From NCBI GenBank assembly GCA_964351855.1, contig CAYGQD010000009.1, positions 1 through 64,000 on the forward strand: a stretch of 64,000 bases of DNA, given 5' to 3'. The number at the start of each line of letters is the position of its first letter. Position 1 is the first letter of the stretch. Source of the DNA: JBCDHN01 sp964351855 (GTDB lineage: Bacteria > Verrucomicrobiota > Verrucomicrobiia > Verrucomicrobiales > DEV007). The notes below the pieces were generated by a model. It saw only the letters and a program-made list of their open reading frames with translations. It made no database searches and was not told where the DNA came from. The position numbers were made by a program, and so were the translations under genes. Shown here piece by piece: positions 8,499-16,130 of the stretch.

Positions 8499-9078
8499 AG
8501 AATCAAGAGGTAAACCGCCGCAAAAACCGCACTAAACGCGAGAAAACGAATCGCCCGCAGCACCCGCCCATATTTCGCGGAGGAAATGTGGGCATCGAAG
8601 AGGATGCCGGCTAAAACTTGCTTCTTAAATCCGGTCGTCCCCAGTCGCTCCGCATCCGTGATGAATCGCTCGGACTCGCCGATCCCGTAGGCCTTGCTGA
8701 TGCCAACACTGTCGTCTCGGCCGGATGGGCTCCTTTTTGGCGAAACGGCGCGATGCAGCGAAACGCGAAAACCCCGCTGATCGAGGCGAATAGCAACCAC
8801 AGCCCAAAAATCACCACCGTCACCAACGCCAAGGGTTCTAACAGTGTCCCGGCTTCTTGGTGAGCGGCCAGCCAAGGCTGGAATGTCGGAATGAGCAGTC
8901 CCATCAGAGCCGCAATCGCGGTCAACACCGCCCCCGCCTTGGCATCGGCAAACCGAATCCATTCCGCCTGGATTTGATACGTATCGATGAAGTTCTCGAC
9001 CACGGCCGCCGCTTCATTGGGCTCGGAAAGGGACTCTGGCGAAGGCGGGTTTGGATTGTTGGGTTCGGTAGTTTCCAC
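8489..9078 (-). pseudogene. PycTM/DUF5706-like membrane effector interrupted by a frameshift
   Basis: Two frames join into one protein. The first (from ATG 9078) encodes a proline-rich start, then AEWIRFADAKAGAVLTAIAA and two membrane segments to VFAFRCIAPFRQK. The second (to 8489) encodes the expected C-terminus, FKKQVLAGILFDAHISSAKY, and a final membrane segment FLAFSAVFAAVYLLILQF. The switch lies at an A5 run (T5 at 8734-8738 on the plus strand). One extra A, or a -1 slip, gives a 196-residue protein matching the PycTM (DUF5706) layout of Pycsar effectors that sense cyclic pyrimidine nucleotides. No cyclase gene is visible nearby. It could be a pseudogene, a slippage-regulated gene or a sequence error. 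Confidence 0.75.
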
Positions 9079-9198
9079 GATGGGCTAAATTGGCAGATTC
9101 CTTCCGACCTGACAACATCGAGATCGCGCTTCAAATCCATCAAGTCGTCCGAATTCACGGACCCACTAAGTCAAATGGATCTCTGTCGTCATGCATTT

Positions 9199-9528
9199 AT
9201 GGAGAAACCAACAGCAAAAGCTTGGCGGACGACCCTTCTGGCCAGTTGTGGGGTCGCTTTTTTTACGTTCGCGGGAATTTTGGCGTATCAAACGCGTGGG
9301 ACCCCTTCCGGAGACGAACGCGAAGAAATTCGATTGATCGCAACCCTCTACCTAAAGCCCGGATGGATCGCCAAAAAACGGGTTTGGTTGACCCGCCAAA
9401 TCGATTTGCCTGACAAGCTCAGGGACTGGATTCTCCCGGATGGCGATAGCTCGATCGAATTGGCTTCCGAGCATTTCATTCCTATCGACTGGATCAACGC
9501 TCAAAAGACCGTCGCCCAGGAGAACTGA
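9199..9528 (+). CDS. Small single-pass membrane protein, unknown
   Basis: This 109-residue protein begins MEKPTAKAWRTTL and has one hydrophobic segment (LLASCGVAFFTFAGILAY, residues 11-29), then a polar domain with EIRLIATLYLKPGWIAKKRV. It could be anchored in the inner membrane with its C-terminal domain outside. An in-frame ATG at 9175 is an alternative start. It is divergent from the PycTM-like gene (121 bases apart). No family recognised. Confidence 0.55.
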   Translation: MEKPTAKAWRTTLLASCGVAFFTFAGILAYQTRGTPSGDEREEIRLIATLYLKPGWIAKKRVWLTRQIDLPDKLRDWILPDGDSSIELASEHFIPIDWINAQKTVAQEN

Positions 9529-9547
9529 GCTTTGTCGAAGCCGGGTT

Positions 9548-10081
9548 CTAGAGACTCGGTCCCTCAAAAATCGCCATTGCCTCCGCTAACGTCGCTACGT
9601 CGAAATCCGCCGGAACGCCAACGGGCTTGATCCCCTTCACTCGAATGGTTCGTCCCACGCCCGCTCGCCAAGCCATTTCGATATCCCGATCCGCATCGCC
9701 AATCAGCCAAGAACGACTCAAGTCCAGATCCCATTCTGCAGCGGCGTGTTTCAGCATCTGGGGATCGGGTTTGGGCTGATTGGGGCACGTCGGCAAGCCG
9801 GTGAAGGCGTAGATCGCGGCAAACTCCACACCTTCATCGCGAAGAAACGCCTGCATCCGGTCATGAATCGCGTCCAAGTCCGCCTCGCCCATCAGCCCTT
9901 TGCCGACTCCCTTCTGGCTTGTCACCAAAACGAGAACCAGACCCGCATTCTTCGCGGAACGAAGCAAATCCACGATACCTTCGGTCCATTCCCATTGATC
10001 CCAGGTTAACACATAAGGCTCCGGATGCGGATCGCGATTCACGACTCCATCGCGATCGAAGAAAAAGGCGGCTTGGCTCAT
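9548..10081 (-). CDS. HAD-family phosphatase, GmhB/HisB-N-like
   Basis: A 177-residue class III HAD phosphatase with motif I FFFDRDGVVN, motif II VLVTSQKGVGKG, motif III KPDPQMLKHA and motif IV GDADRDIEMAWRAG, the set seen in D-glycero-D-manno-heptose 1,7-bisphosphate and histidinol phosphatases. The DxDx catalytic pair is intact. The GmhB-type zinc-binding cysteine cluster is reduced to TGLPTCPNQPKP, so the substrate is uncertain. The start at 10081 gives the canonical MSQAAFFFDRDG N-terminus; the upstream in-frame extension runs through the parS palindrome and is unlikely to be translated. Confidence 0.8.
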   Translation of the reverse strand: MSQAAFFFDRDGVVNRDPHPEPYVLTWDQWEWTEGIVDLLRSAKNAGLVLVLVTSQKGVGKGLMGEADLDAIHDRMQAFLRDEGVEFAAIYAFTGLPTCPNQPKPDPQMLKHAAAEWDLDLSRSWLIGDADRDIEMAWRAGVGRTIRVKGIKPVGVPADFDVATLAEAMAIFEGPSL

Positions 10082-10142
10082 GGTGAGGAACTTGGTGAAT
10101 TGAACGCTAGGAATCGGACGGTTGCACCCCCAAAGAGCAAGA

Positions 10143-10158
10143 TGTTCCACGTGGAACA
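10143..10158. other. parS site 1 (ParB-binding palindrome)
   Basis: The perfect 16-bp palindrome TGTTCCACGTGGAACA matches the bacterial chromosomal parS consensus. It lies between the HAD phosphatase start and the 3' end of the downstream membrane-protein gene. Identical sites occur at 10810, 12886 and 34372. Confidence 0.9.
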
Positions 10159-10169
10159 ATGGCGAAAAG

Positions 10170-10685
10170 CTACCTCATTGTCCTCGTTTTCTGATTCAGA
10201 AGATACGCACCTCCCATCAGCGAAATTCCGAGTCCCGCCTTTGGCGAATTCTCTTCGAGGAGGTTCCACTCGTAACCGTACGCGAACGAGCTACCAATGA
10301 ATGATATCGTGGCGATAATCACCAGCGTGCTCCCCCAAACCGCCATGGTCAGGGTAACCAAAAGCAAGAGGAAGCGCCGGAACCAGAAGGAATCCAGCTC
10401 TGAACTCGGAATGGAATCAGACTCCCCCGATTTTTCTTTCCATGAAACAACCACAACGTGAGAAATGGGGCGATGAAACATCCACATTCCGATTCCTGAA
10501 ACCATCATCACCAAGCCCGGCAATTGCTCGCCGTATCGATCAAAAACGTCGGAAAAATAGAGGAAATCATAAAAATTGATCTCCAGCACCAAATTGACGG
10601 AGAGCGCCATGCCTCCAATGGTCAGAAGTAGCGCCGCGATCCTGACCATCATGCTCGAAACCTGCCTAAGATCCTGGATCGTCAT
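10170..10685 (-). CDS. Four-helix integral membrane protein, unknown
   Basis: A 171-residue protein with about four predicted membrane helices: IAALLLTIGGMALSVNLVL, LPGLVMMVSGIGMWMFH, FLLLLVTLTMAVWGSTLVII and SPKAGLGISLMGGAYLL. A polar loop (SWKEKSGESDSIPSSELDS) separates the helix pairs. No catalytic motifs or family recognised. It is flanked on both sides by parS palindromes. Confidence 0.7.
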   Translation of the reverse strand: MTIQDLRQVSSMMVRIAALLLTIGGMALSVNLVLEINFYDFLYFSDVFDRYGEQLPGLVMMVSGIGMWMFHRPISHVVVVSWKEKSGESDSIPSSELDSFWFRRFLLLLVTLTMAVWGSTLVIIATISFIGSSFAYGYEWNLLEENSPKAGLGISLMGGAYLLNQKTRTMR

Positions 10686-10809
10686 TTAAACATCTCACAG
10701 AATCTCTTTAAGTAGTTCAAGCTCTTTCGGCCTGGAAAGAACCGCCGTTCTCGGGATAAAGGCGAAACTCGCTCCCTCTATCAAGGCTTGAATTCTTGAC
10801 TTCCCTACC

Positions 10810-10825
10810 TGTTCCACGTGGAACA
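10810..10825. other. parS site 2
   Basis: Perfect TGTTCCACGTGGAACA in noncoding DNA, 652 bp from site 1 start to end of spacing, consistent with a parS cluster loading ParB and condensin near the origin. Confidence 0.9.
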
Positions 10826-10865
10826 CAGGGCCAAGCAGGTTTCAGGATCGAACCAGCCACTTTTG

Positions 10866-11000
10866 CTGAAAATTGGGCTATTTGAGCCAAAATCGACAGC
10901 TACTATCGGGGAAATTGCCAATTTCATGGCAACAAATCTCCACGAAACCCAACACAAATCAACGGCTTGCAACAACCAACAACAGGGCCCTAAGCAAGCC
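10866..11000 (-). repeat. Dispersed GTTGC / CCCCGTA element, copy C
   Basis: Read on the minus strand, this stretch shows a run of GTTG/GTTGC motifs, then TGGCAATTTCCCCGATAGTA and GCTGTCGATTTTGGCTC, in the same order as copy A. The core is more diverged (CCCCGATAG instead of CCCCGTAG). Confidence 0.55.
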
Positions 11001-11019
11001 CCGGAGTCCGAAGGCACCA

Positions 11020-12435
11020 TTATCCGTCCATTTCCACCCAGGCGCGAAACTCCTTCGGCGATACGTGATAGCGGGCGAAGTTCCATTCTTGCAACCCCAC
11101 CAACTCCGCTTCGATCACCGCCTGAAAACGGTCCAATTCTTGAGCTGGAATCCGGTCACGAGCCTGTTCCTCGACAAAGTCCCTTGCCCGTCCGATTGGG
11201 ACGCGATTCCGGATGATCGCGGTGATAACGTCCTTGATCACCGAACGGTATTGCAGCCGGAACTCGTCGGGCGAACCCAACGAGTCCTTGATGGCTGCAT
11301 ACCGCTTGGCGGAGCGCTCGTAGGCCCAGACGAAGACCTCCCGAAGCAGCTCTACCCGATTCAGCTCGTAGACCGCCAGCAGCCCTGCCACGTAATCATC
11401 CTGCGCCACGTCGATGAAGGAGAGAGGGCGCAAGTTGTCCCGAATCAGAGGGATGTTGGCAGCGAGCCTCGAGACCCGTTTATTCACGTCGATAAACGGC
11501 TGAAGATAGGGCAATTGCGTAAGCAAAAAAAAGCTTTGCTCAAACGGATCCCGAATGCGATCCGCTGTGTTAACCAGCTGCAGGAAGGTTTCCTCCACAA
11601 ATTGAGGCACGGCGGACGGAAGGTAAACGGAAGCACCGATCGAGACTGGCCGATCCCGTAATCTTCCGCCTTCCGCCGGATCGCCCAGCAGATTGTCGGA
11701 CAAAATCGCGTGGAGATTGCGAATCGTCATCGCATCGACCGCCATCTCCGATGCCCCTTCCACGAGAAAGCGAATCGCCTCCTTGTGATTAAGGATCATC
11801 TGCGTTTCCTCGATCTCTTTCCCGGTGACGACCTTTCCGTTTTCGATCAATCGCTTGGTTTCGAGCATGGAATAGGTATTGCCCTCCAAACGACTGGAGT
11901 TGAAGGAGAGATCGATCAAGAGTCGGTCGAGAATCTGTGAAGCATAGGTACCGGCCGGGAGCTGCTCCTGGTTCGGTTGGCCCAAGTTGCGAAGATGCTT
12001 CCGCTCGGCCTCGGAGAGATAGAACGTTTCGTTGGGCCGATACGAATCGAGGAATTTACGCTGGTAGCTGATCGGCTCACGCGTCGCGGTTGGCCGCGCC
12101 ACGTAGGCCCGAAGCTCATGAGCGCCTGCCCCGAATGGAATCGAAGAATCCGAGTCTGAGATCGGGCTCGACGGGCCATACTCGCCTGGTTCCGTCTCTT
12201 CGGCGACGCGATCCGAAAAGGAATCGCCCGCAAGGTGGTAGCGAGTTGCCTGAGCCTTGCCGGTTTTGGTGACGCGATGTTCCGCGATCAGCATGGCCAG
12301 GCGACGCTGGAGGGTTCGTGTCGCGATGTCGCCACCCAAGCTCTCCGCGAGTTCATGAATCGTCGCCCCGCAGGATAGGCCTTGGAGCGCATCCGTAATG
12401 CGGTCGAGTTCGTTCTGGTCAATTAATCGTGCCAT
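11020..12435 (-). CDS. Fic-fold protein with non-canonical active-site motif
   Basis: About 471 residues with an N-terminal winged-helix-like region (ATIHELAESLGGDIATRTLQ), a central Fic domain and a C-terminal helical extension. The inhibitory motif SSRLEGN precedes the Fic core (class II arrangement). The usual HPFxxGNGR motif reads LQPFIDVNKRVSRLA, with Gln replacing the catalytic His and Val replacing Gly. Classical AMPylation therefore looks unlikely without a different mechanism; the variant may define a Fic subfamily. A GTG 18 bases upstream (12453) could also start translation. A 24-bp palindrome at 12546-12569 lies upstream. Confidence 0.85.
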   Translation of the reverse strand: MARLIDQNELDRITDALQGLSCGATIHELAESLGGDIATRTLQRRLAMLIAEHRVTKTGKAQATRYHLAGDSFSDRVAEETEPGEYGPSSPISDSDSSIPFGAGAHELRAYVARPTATREPISYQRKFLDSYRPNETFYLSEAERKHLRNLGQPNQEQLPAGTYASQILDRLLIDLSFNSSRLEGNTYSMLETKRLIENGKVVTGKEIEETQMILNHKEAIRFLVEGASEMAVDAMTIRNLHAILSDNLLGDPAEGGRLRDRPVSIGASVYLPSAVPQFVEETFLQLVNTADRIRDPFEQSFFLLTQLPYLQPFIDVNKRVSRLAANIPLIRDNLRPLSFIDVAQDDYVAGLLAVYELNRVELLREVFVWAYERSAKRYAAIKDSLGSPDEFRLQYRSVIKDVITAIIRNRVPIGRARDFVEEQARDRIPAQELDRFQAVIEAELVGLQEWNFARYHVSPKEFRAWVEMDG

Positions 12436-12545
12436 TTGAATTGTCGCGATCACGTAATCGCGCCACTACCCTTATCGAAATCCCGCCACATTACAAGGAG
12501 TTTTGCCAAATTCCGCCAGTATCATTCATCAAAGTGACGAAATAG

Positions 12546-12569
12546 TGACGCAATTTGAAAATTGCGTCA
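12546..12569. promoter_or_regulatory. 24-bp palindrome upstream of the Fic gene
   Basis: TGACGCAATTT-GA-AAATTGCGTCA is a perfect inverted repeat between the ribD stop (12609) and the Fic start. Just downstream, AAATCCCGCCA and AAATTCCGCCA recur as direct repeats. This looks like a repressor operator for the Fic gene, possibly bound by its own N-terminal winged-helix region, or a ribD terminator stem; no T-run follows, which favours an operator. Confidence 0.55.
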
Positions 12570-12608
12570 TCGGAATCAGTCTAGCCCTGCGCTTTAGCGA
12601 CGCGATTC

Positions 12609-13706
12609 CTAGAATTCTGGCGCGATCGAGTCCTCTTCATACCGTATCGAGGCCGAAACCCGCACATCGCGCCCCATTGGCTCAATCTTCGGATCCACCA
12701 ACTGGCAGCGAAACCCTTTGCCCTCCACGGCGCGTCGCCCACCACCGCCGATCAGCGGAGCCACATAAAAGGTCACTTCATCGACCAATCGATCCGCAAA
12801 CGCACGCGCCATGAGCCGTCCCCCGCATTCCAGCAGCACACTCATCACGCCCATTTGACCGAGTTCATCCAACACCGGCTCCAATTGTTCCACGTGGAAC
12901 ACTTTGGTGCGATCCTTGAATTCATCGGTCAGAATCGTCGATTTTTTGGGGATGCGGCCGCTCTTGGTCACTACGATCCGCCAAGGCTGAATCGTCCGAT
13001 CCTGGGCAAATCGCCCTCGTAAGGTCAGGTTTGGGTTATCTTTGCGCACGGTTTCGCCGCCTACCAGAATCGCATCCACCTCGGAACGAAGCCGCTGGAC
13101 GTCTTGCCTCGCAGTTTCCCCTGTGATCCAACGAGATCCGCCGTTCGGCGGGGTGATTCGGCCATCCAAGGTCATCCCGGTTTTGGCAATGACATAAGGT
13201 CGGCCCGTCGCAATGTGTTTGGCGAAGAACCGAATTAAGGACTCGCAATCCGCTTCCAGAATCCCGGTTCGGGTGCCTATTCCGGCTCTTTCCAGCGTTT
13301 TGATCGCTTTCCCGGCATGCTTTGGATTCGGATCGAGACAACCGATCACAACTCGCCGGATTCCCGCTTTCTTGATCGCCGTAGTGCAGGCACCCGTTCG
13401 GCCCTTTGTGGAACAGGGCTCCAGCGTCACATAGAGGGTGGCTCCTTCCAGATTCGCGGCACCCGCAGCTTGCATCGCAGCGATCTCAGCGTGAGGGCCG
13501 CCAGCTTGCTGATGATGTCCTTTTGCCAAAAAGAGGCCGTTTTTGACGAGCACGGCTCCGACCGGGGGATTGGGGCTGGTAGAGCCGAGCCCTTTGCGAG
13601 CTTCATCGGCAGCCAGCCGCATCCAGTGTTCGTCATCGACGGTCTCCGGGTTAGAAATGCGGTTCAGCAAGCGTCTTGGGTTGTTTCTCAGTCCGAGATC
13701 GGTCAT
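12609..13706 (-). CDS. ribD: Bifunctional riboflavin biosynthesis protein RibD
   Basis: A 365-residue fusion of an N-terminal deaminase and C-terminal reductase converting 2,5-diamino-6-ribosylamino-pyrimidinone phosphate towards riboflavin. The zinc deaminase motifs are GGPHAEIAAMQAA (HAE) and TLEPCSTKGRTGACT (PCxxxGRTxxC). The reductase half shows TLDGRI, GSRWITG, DAILVGGETVRKDNP and LLECGGRLM. The third parS site lies within the reductase coding sequence and encodes FHVEQ. No other rib genes are adjacent. Confidence 0.95.
   Translation of the reverse strand: MTDLGLRNNPRRLLNRISNPETVDDEHWMRLAADEARKGLGSTSPNPPVGAVLVKNGLFLAKGHHQQAGGPHAEIAAMQAAGAANLEGATLYVTLEPCSTKGRTGACTTAIKKAGIRRVVIGCLDPNPKHAGKAIKTLERAGIGTRTGILEADCESLIRFFAKHIATGRPYVIAKTGMTLDGRITPPNGGSRWITGETARQDVQRLRSEVDAILVGGETVRKDNPNLTLRGRFAQDRTIQPWRIVVTKSGRIPKKSTILTDEFKDRTKVFHVEQLEPVLDELGQMGVMSVLLECGGRLMARAFADRLVDEVTFYVAPLIGGGGRRAVEGKGFRCQLVDPKIEPMGRDVRVSASIRYEEDSIAPEF
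12886..12901. other. parS site 3 (inside ribD)
   Basis: Perfect TGTTCCACGTGGAACA embedded in the ribD reductase domain, translated as part of VFHVEQL. Its conservation as a perfect palindrome inside a coding region argues for binding-site function rather than chance. Confidence 0.88.
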
Positions 13707-13740
13707 AGGCTCTCATGACGCAGCCCTCATTGGACGCACT

Positions 13741-14748
13741 ATGAGCCTTTCTCTTCGCGATAAGCACCAACTCTACACTGAACTGGCCAAGATGGTCAAA
13801 GCGGGATTCGGATTTGATCGCAGCGCTGCGGTTCTAGAAGAACAGGCCGTCAATGCCGCGCAGCGCAAGTTCGCCTCCGCGATTCAGGAGGGTTTGAAGG
13901 ACGGAAAGACGATTTCGCAGTCGATCGCCCAGTCCCAACTCGGGGTGACCGATCTGGAAACTTCCGTGATTCACGCCGCTGAAGAAGGAGGTGCTCTGGA
14001 AGACGGATTTGGCTATCTCCGCGATTACTTCGCCACGGTCCGCAAAACGCAAAGCCAAATTCGCAGTCAACTAATCTACCCCGCCGTCATTCTGCATCTC
14101 GGCATCATTGTCCCGCCCATTCTCAAGGGATTGACCGGGGCGATGATGGGGTCGCCGCAAAATAGCATCCTGCGCGATGTGCTCATTTCCATGGCCGTGA
14201 TCTATGCTTTAGGGGCGACGCTCTGGTTCGTGGGCCGATTTCTCCATCGCTTGGCTCGAAGCAGCCAGTTCGTTGATCGCTGCCTGAGGATGATCCCGCT
14301 CCTCGGAAAAACACGACGGTTCATCGCCCTGGAGCGGTTTTGCAATGTGTTCCGCATTTACGTGCTGTGTGGCCAAAAGATCTCGACCGGCCTCGATGCC
14401 GCCGGCGATGCCACTCAAAGTGCGGTCGTCACTCAGGCGGCCCGTCGGCTCGGAGACGTCGCTCGGAGCGGAAGCTCGATCGGGGAAGCGATGCTGGACG
14501 AAACCAGTTTTCCCCGTGATTTCGCCCGATCGACCGCCAACGCGGAGCAAACCGGTTCGCTCGAAGAAGATCTCGGGCGTTGGTCCAGCTTCTATTCGGA
14601 TTCCACCGTGGCCCAGATGGAAAAACTCGGCTTCTGGCTTCCTCGTATCCTCTTCTTTTTCATCATGTGCTACGTCGGCTGGCGAATCATCGCCTGGTAT
14701 TCGGACTACATCCAATCCGCGCTCGATATGATGGATGGGGTTTATTAG
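13741..14748 (+). CDS. Type II secretion/type IV pilus inner-membrane platform protein (GspF/PilC-like)
   Basis: A 335-residue protein with two T2SSF domains: residues about 8-130 (LYTELAKMVKAGFGFDRSAA, ISQSIAQS, YPAVILHLGIIV) and 170-320 (LERFCNVFRIYVLCGQKIST, EQTGSLEEDLGRWSSFY). Three membrane segments are visible (YPAVILHLGIIVPPIL, ISMAVIYALGATLWFVG, LPRILFFFIMCYVGWRIIAW). It would form the platform for a pilus or secretion ATPase. No other pilus genes adjoin it, so it is an orphan copy. The start at 13741 follows the divergent ribD start by 34 bases. Confidence 0.88.
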   Translation: MSLSLRDKHQLYTELAKMVKAGFGFDRSAAVLEEQAVNAAQRKFASAIQEGLKDGKTISQSIAQSQLGVTDLETSVIHAAEEGGALEDGFGYLRDYFATVRKTQSQIRSQLIYPAVILHLGIIVPPILKGLTGAMMGSPQNSILRDVLISMAVIYALGATLWFVGRFLHRLARSSQFVDRCLRMIPLLGKTRRFIALERFCNVFRIYVLCGQKISTGLDAAGDATQSAVVTQAARRLGDVARSGSSIGEAMLDETSFPRDFARSTANAEQTGSLEEDLGRWSSFYSDSTVAQMEKLGFWLPRILFFFIMCYVGWRIIAWYSDYIQSALDMMDGVY

Positions 14749-14786
14749 CAGGATTGAGCGACCGCTACCCTCATCACACCATTCGT

Positions 14787-14831
14787 TGTGACAGTATTCA
14801 CTGTGACAGTGTTTACTGTGACACAAAAAGC
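14787..14831. promoter_or_regulatory. Three 15-bp direct repeats before the AAA ATPase gene
   Basis: Three contiguous units, TGTGACAGTATTCAC, TGTGACAGTGTTTAC and TGTGACACAAAAAGC, end 15 bases before the ATG at 14847. The centre also contains the palindrome CACTGTGACAGTG. This strongly suggests an operator for the downstream gene. Confidence 0.7.
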
Positions 14832-14846
14832 TGCTACAATTCCTCC

Positions 14847-15986
14847 ATGCCTGATCCAGTCAATCCCTTCCTCTATGGGTGCATTGTCGAAACGGAGCAA
14901 TTCTGTGCCCGCCCTCGACTGAAAAAACGCCTGGTCTCGTTTTTTCGAAGCGGACAGGACGTCGCCATCCTCGGCCCTCGTCGCGTAGGGAAAAGCTCCC
15001 TCATTCACCGTACCGCCCACAGCATCAAGGGCGCGACTCTCGTCTACGCGGACCTCTGGGGCGTCAATTCCTTGCCCGCTTTCATTCGCCGTTGTGTCCA
15101 GGCGCTCGATTCCATCGAGGACAAAGCCGGTTTGCTGGAAAAAGTCGCACGAGCCCTTCCGGGTTTCAGCATCAGCATGAGCGTCGATCCCGTAACCGGT
15201 GCCCCCTCCTTGACGCCCACTCTCCAATCGAGAAAGAAGCCAGCCCCGGAATCGGTCGCCCAGATTGCTCGACTCTGGGCGTCCCTCGATGATGGAAACC
15301 GAAAGATCATTGTCGCCCTCGATGAGTTTCAGGATCTCGGCGGGATGGAGGATTCCGACCAAATTCTGGGACTCCTCCGTCGCGAAATTCAACTGCTCGG
15401 CAAACTCCCGTTTTGCTTCTGTGGCAGCATTCGGAGCGAAATGTGGCGGATTTTCTCCGATGAACGCGGTCCATTCTACAAATCCGCTGCCATTTTAGAA
15501 GTCGCGCCCGACGAATTCGAGGACTGGACCGGTTTCCTTCGCAAGAAGTTCGAGTCTGGTCGGTTGCAAATCTCTGACGAAGTCCTCTCGAAAATCATCC
15601 AACACGCTGACGGCAGTCCGGGAGACACCCAGCAACTCTGCGCCTCAGTCTGGGAAATCGCCAAGGGCGTTCGAGCCAAGGCGCTGACTACGGATCACGT
15701 CAAGGCAGGCCTCCTCCAAGTGTTCGCGGACGAACGGAAAGGCTACGAACACATCGTCGCGGACATCTCTGGCCAGCAACTCGACGTACTCCGGGCCATC
15801 GCCCAACTGGGTGGAAAGTCCGTTCAATCTGCCGAATTTCTGGAGATGGCAGGAATAACCCACGCCAGTTCCTCGAAAGCTGCCGCAACCCGACTCCTGA
15901 ATCGACGAATTCTCCAGGAAACGCCGGACGGATTGAAGTTCTCGAACCCCTTCTTCCGGTCCTGGCTCCTCCACGTTCGGTATTGA
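14847..15986 (+). CDS. AAA ATPase of the archaeal-type ATPase family with C-terminal winged helix
   Basis: A 379-residue STAND/MNS-like ATPase. Walker A is GPRRVGKSS (about residues 45-53), Walker B IIVALDEFQDLGG, and sensor-like FCFCGSIRSEMW follows. The C-terminal part (QQLDVLRAIAQLGGKSVQSA) resembles a winged helix. The ATG at 14847 directly follows the TGTGACA repeats; longer in-frame extension overlaps the PilC-like gene. Such ATPases are frequently single-gene mobile or accessory loci of unknown function. A second, distinct member is at 32371-33546. Confidence 0.82.
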   Translation: MPDPVNPFLYGCIVETEQFCARPRLKKRLVSFFRSGQDVAILGPRRVGKSSLIHRTAHSIKGATLVYADLWGVNSLPAFIRRCVQALDSIEDKAGLLEKVARALPGFSISMSVDPVTGAPSLTPTLQSRKKPAPESVAQIARLWASLDDGNRKIIVALDEFQDLGGMEDSDQILGLLRREIQLLGKLPFCFCGSIRSEMWRIFSDERGPFYKSAAILEVAPDEFEDWTGFLRKKFESGRLQISDEVLSKIIQHADGSPGDTQQLCASVWEIAKGVRAKALTTDHVKAGLLQVFADERKGYEHIVADISGQQLDVLRAIAQLGGKSVQSAEFLEMAGITHASSSKAAATRLLNRRILQETPDGLKFSNPFFRSWLLHVRY

Positions 15987-16130
15987 GAGGAAAGACAGGG
16001 CCCGGCTAGCCATGCAAAAGTCTAAAAAAGCTGCTCAAAAACCCACTGGACACTTGAACAGTCTTTGTCTAACCTAACCGAAGTATCACCCAAACTTCTT
16101 GCAAAGCCGTTAGGCAACCCAATAAATCCA

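Larger units (their letters stand above)
10686..11019. other. 334-bp intergenic region with parS 2 and a dispersed element
   Basis: No convincing gene was seen. The region contains the parS palindrome at 10810-10825 and, on the minus strand, a copy of the GTTGC/CCCCGTA element (10866-11000). It separates the membrane-protein gene from the Fic gene, both on the minus strand. Confidence 0.7.

Noticed and set aside
8489..8962. A separate 157-codon gene inside the PycTM-like region
   Set aside because: Its first half has no homology and overlaps the other frame's membrane segments; only its C-terminal half fits the family, so a frameshifted single gene explains it better.
9548..10159. Longer HAD phosphatase starting MFHVEH
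   Set aside because: The extension is the translated parS palindrome plus unconserved sequence; the HAD fold starts at MSQAAFFFDRDG.
15988..16060. RNase P RNA (GAGGAAAG seen after the AAA ATPase)
   Set aside because: The motif differs from GAGGAAAGTCCGGG and the gap to recA is far too short for the RNA.
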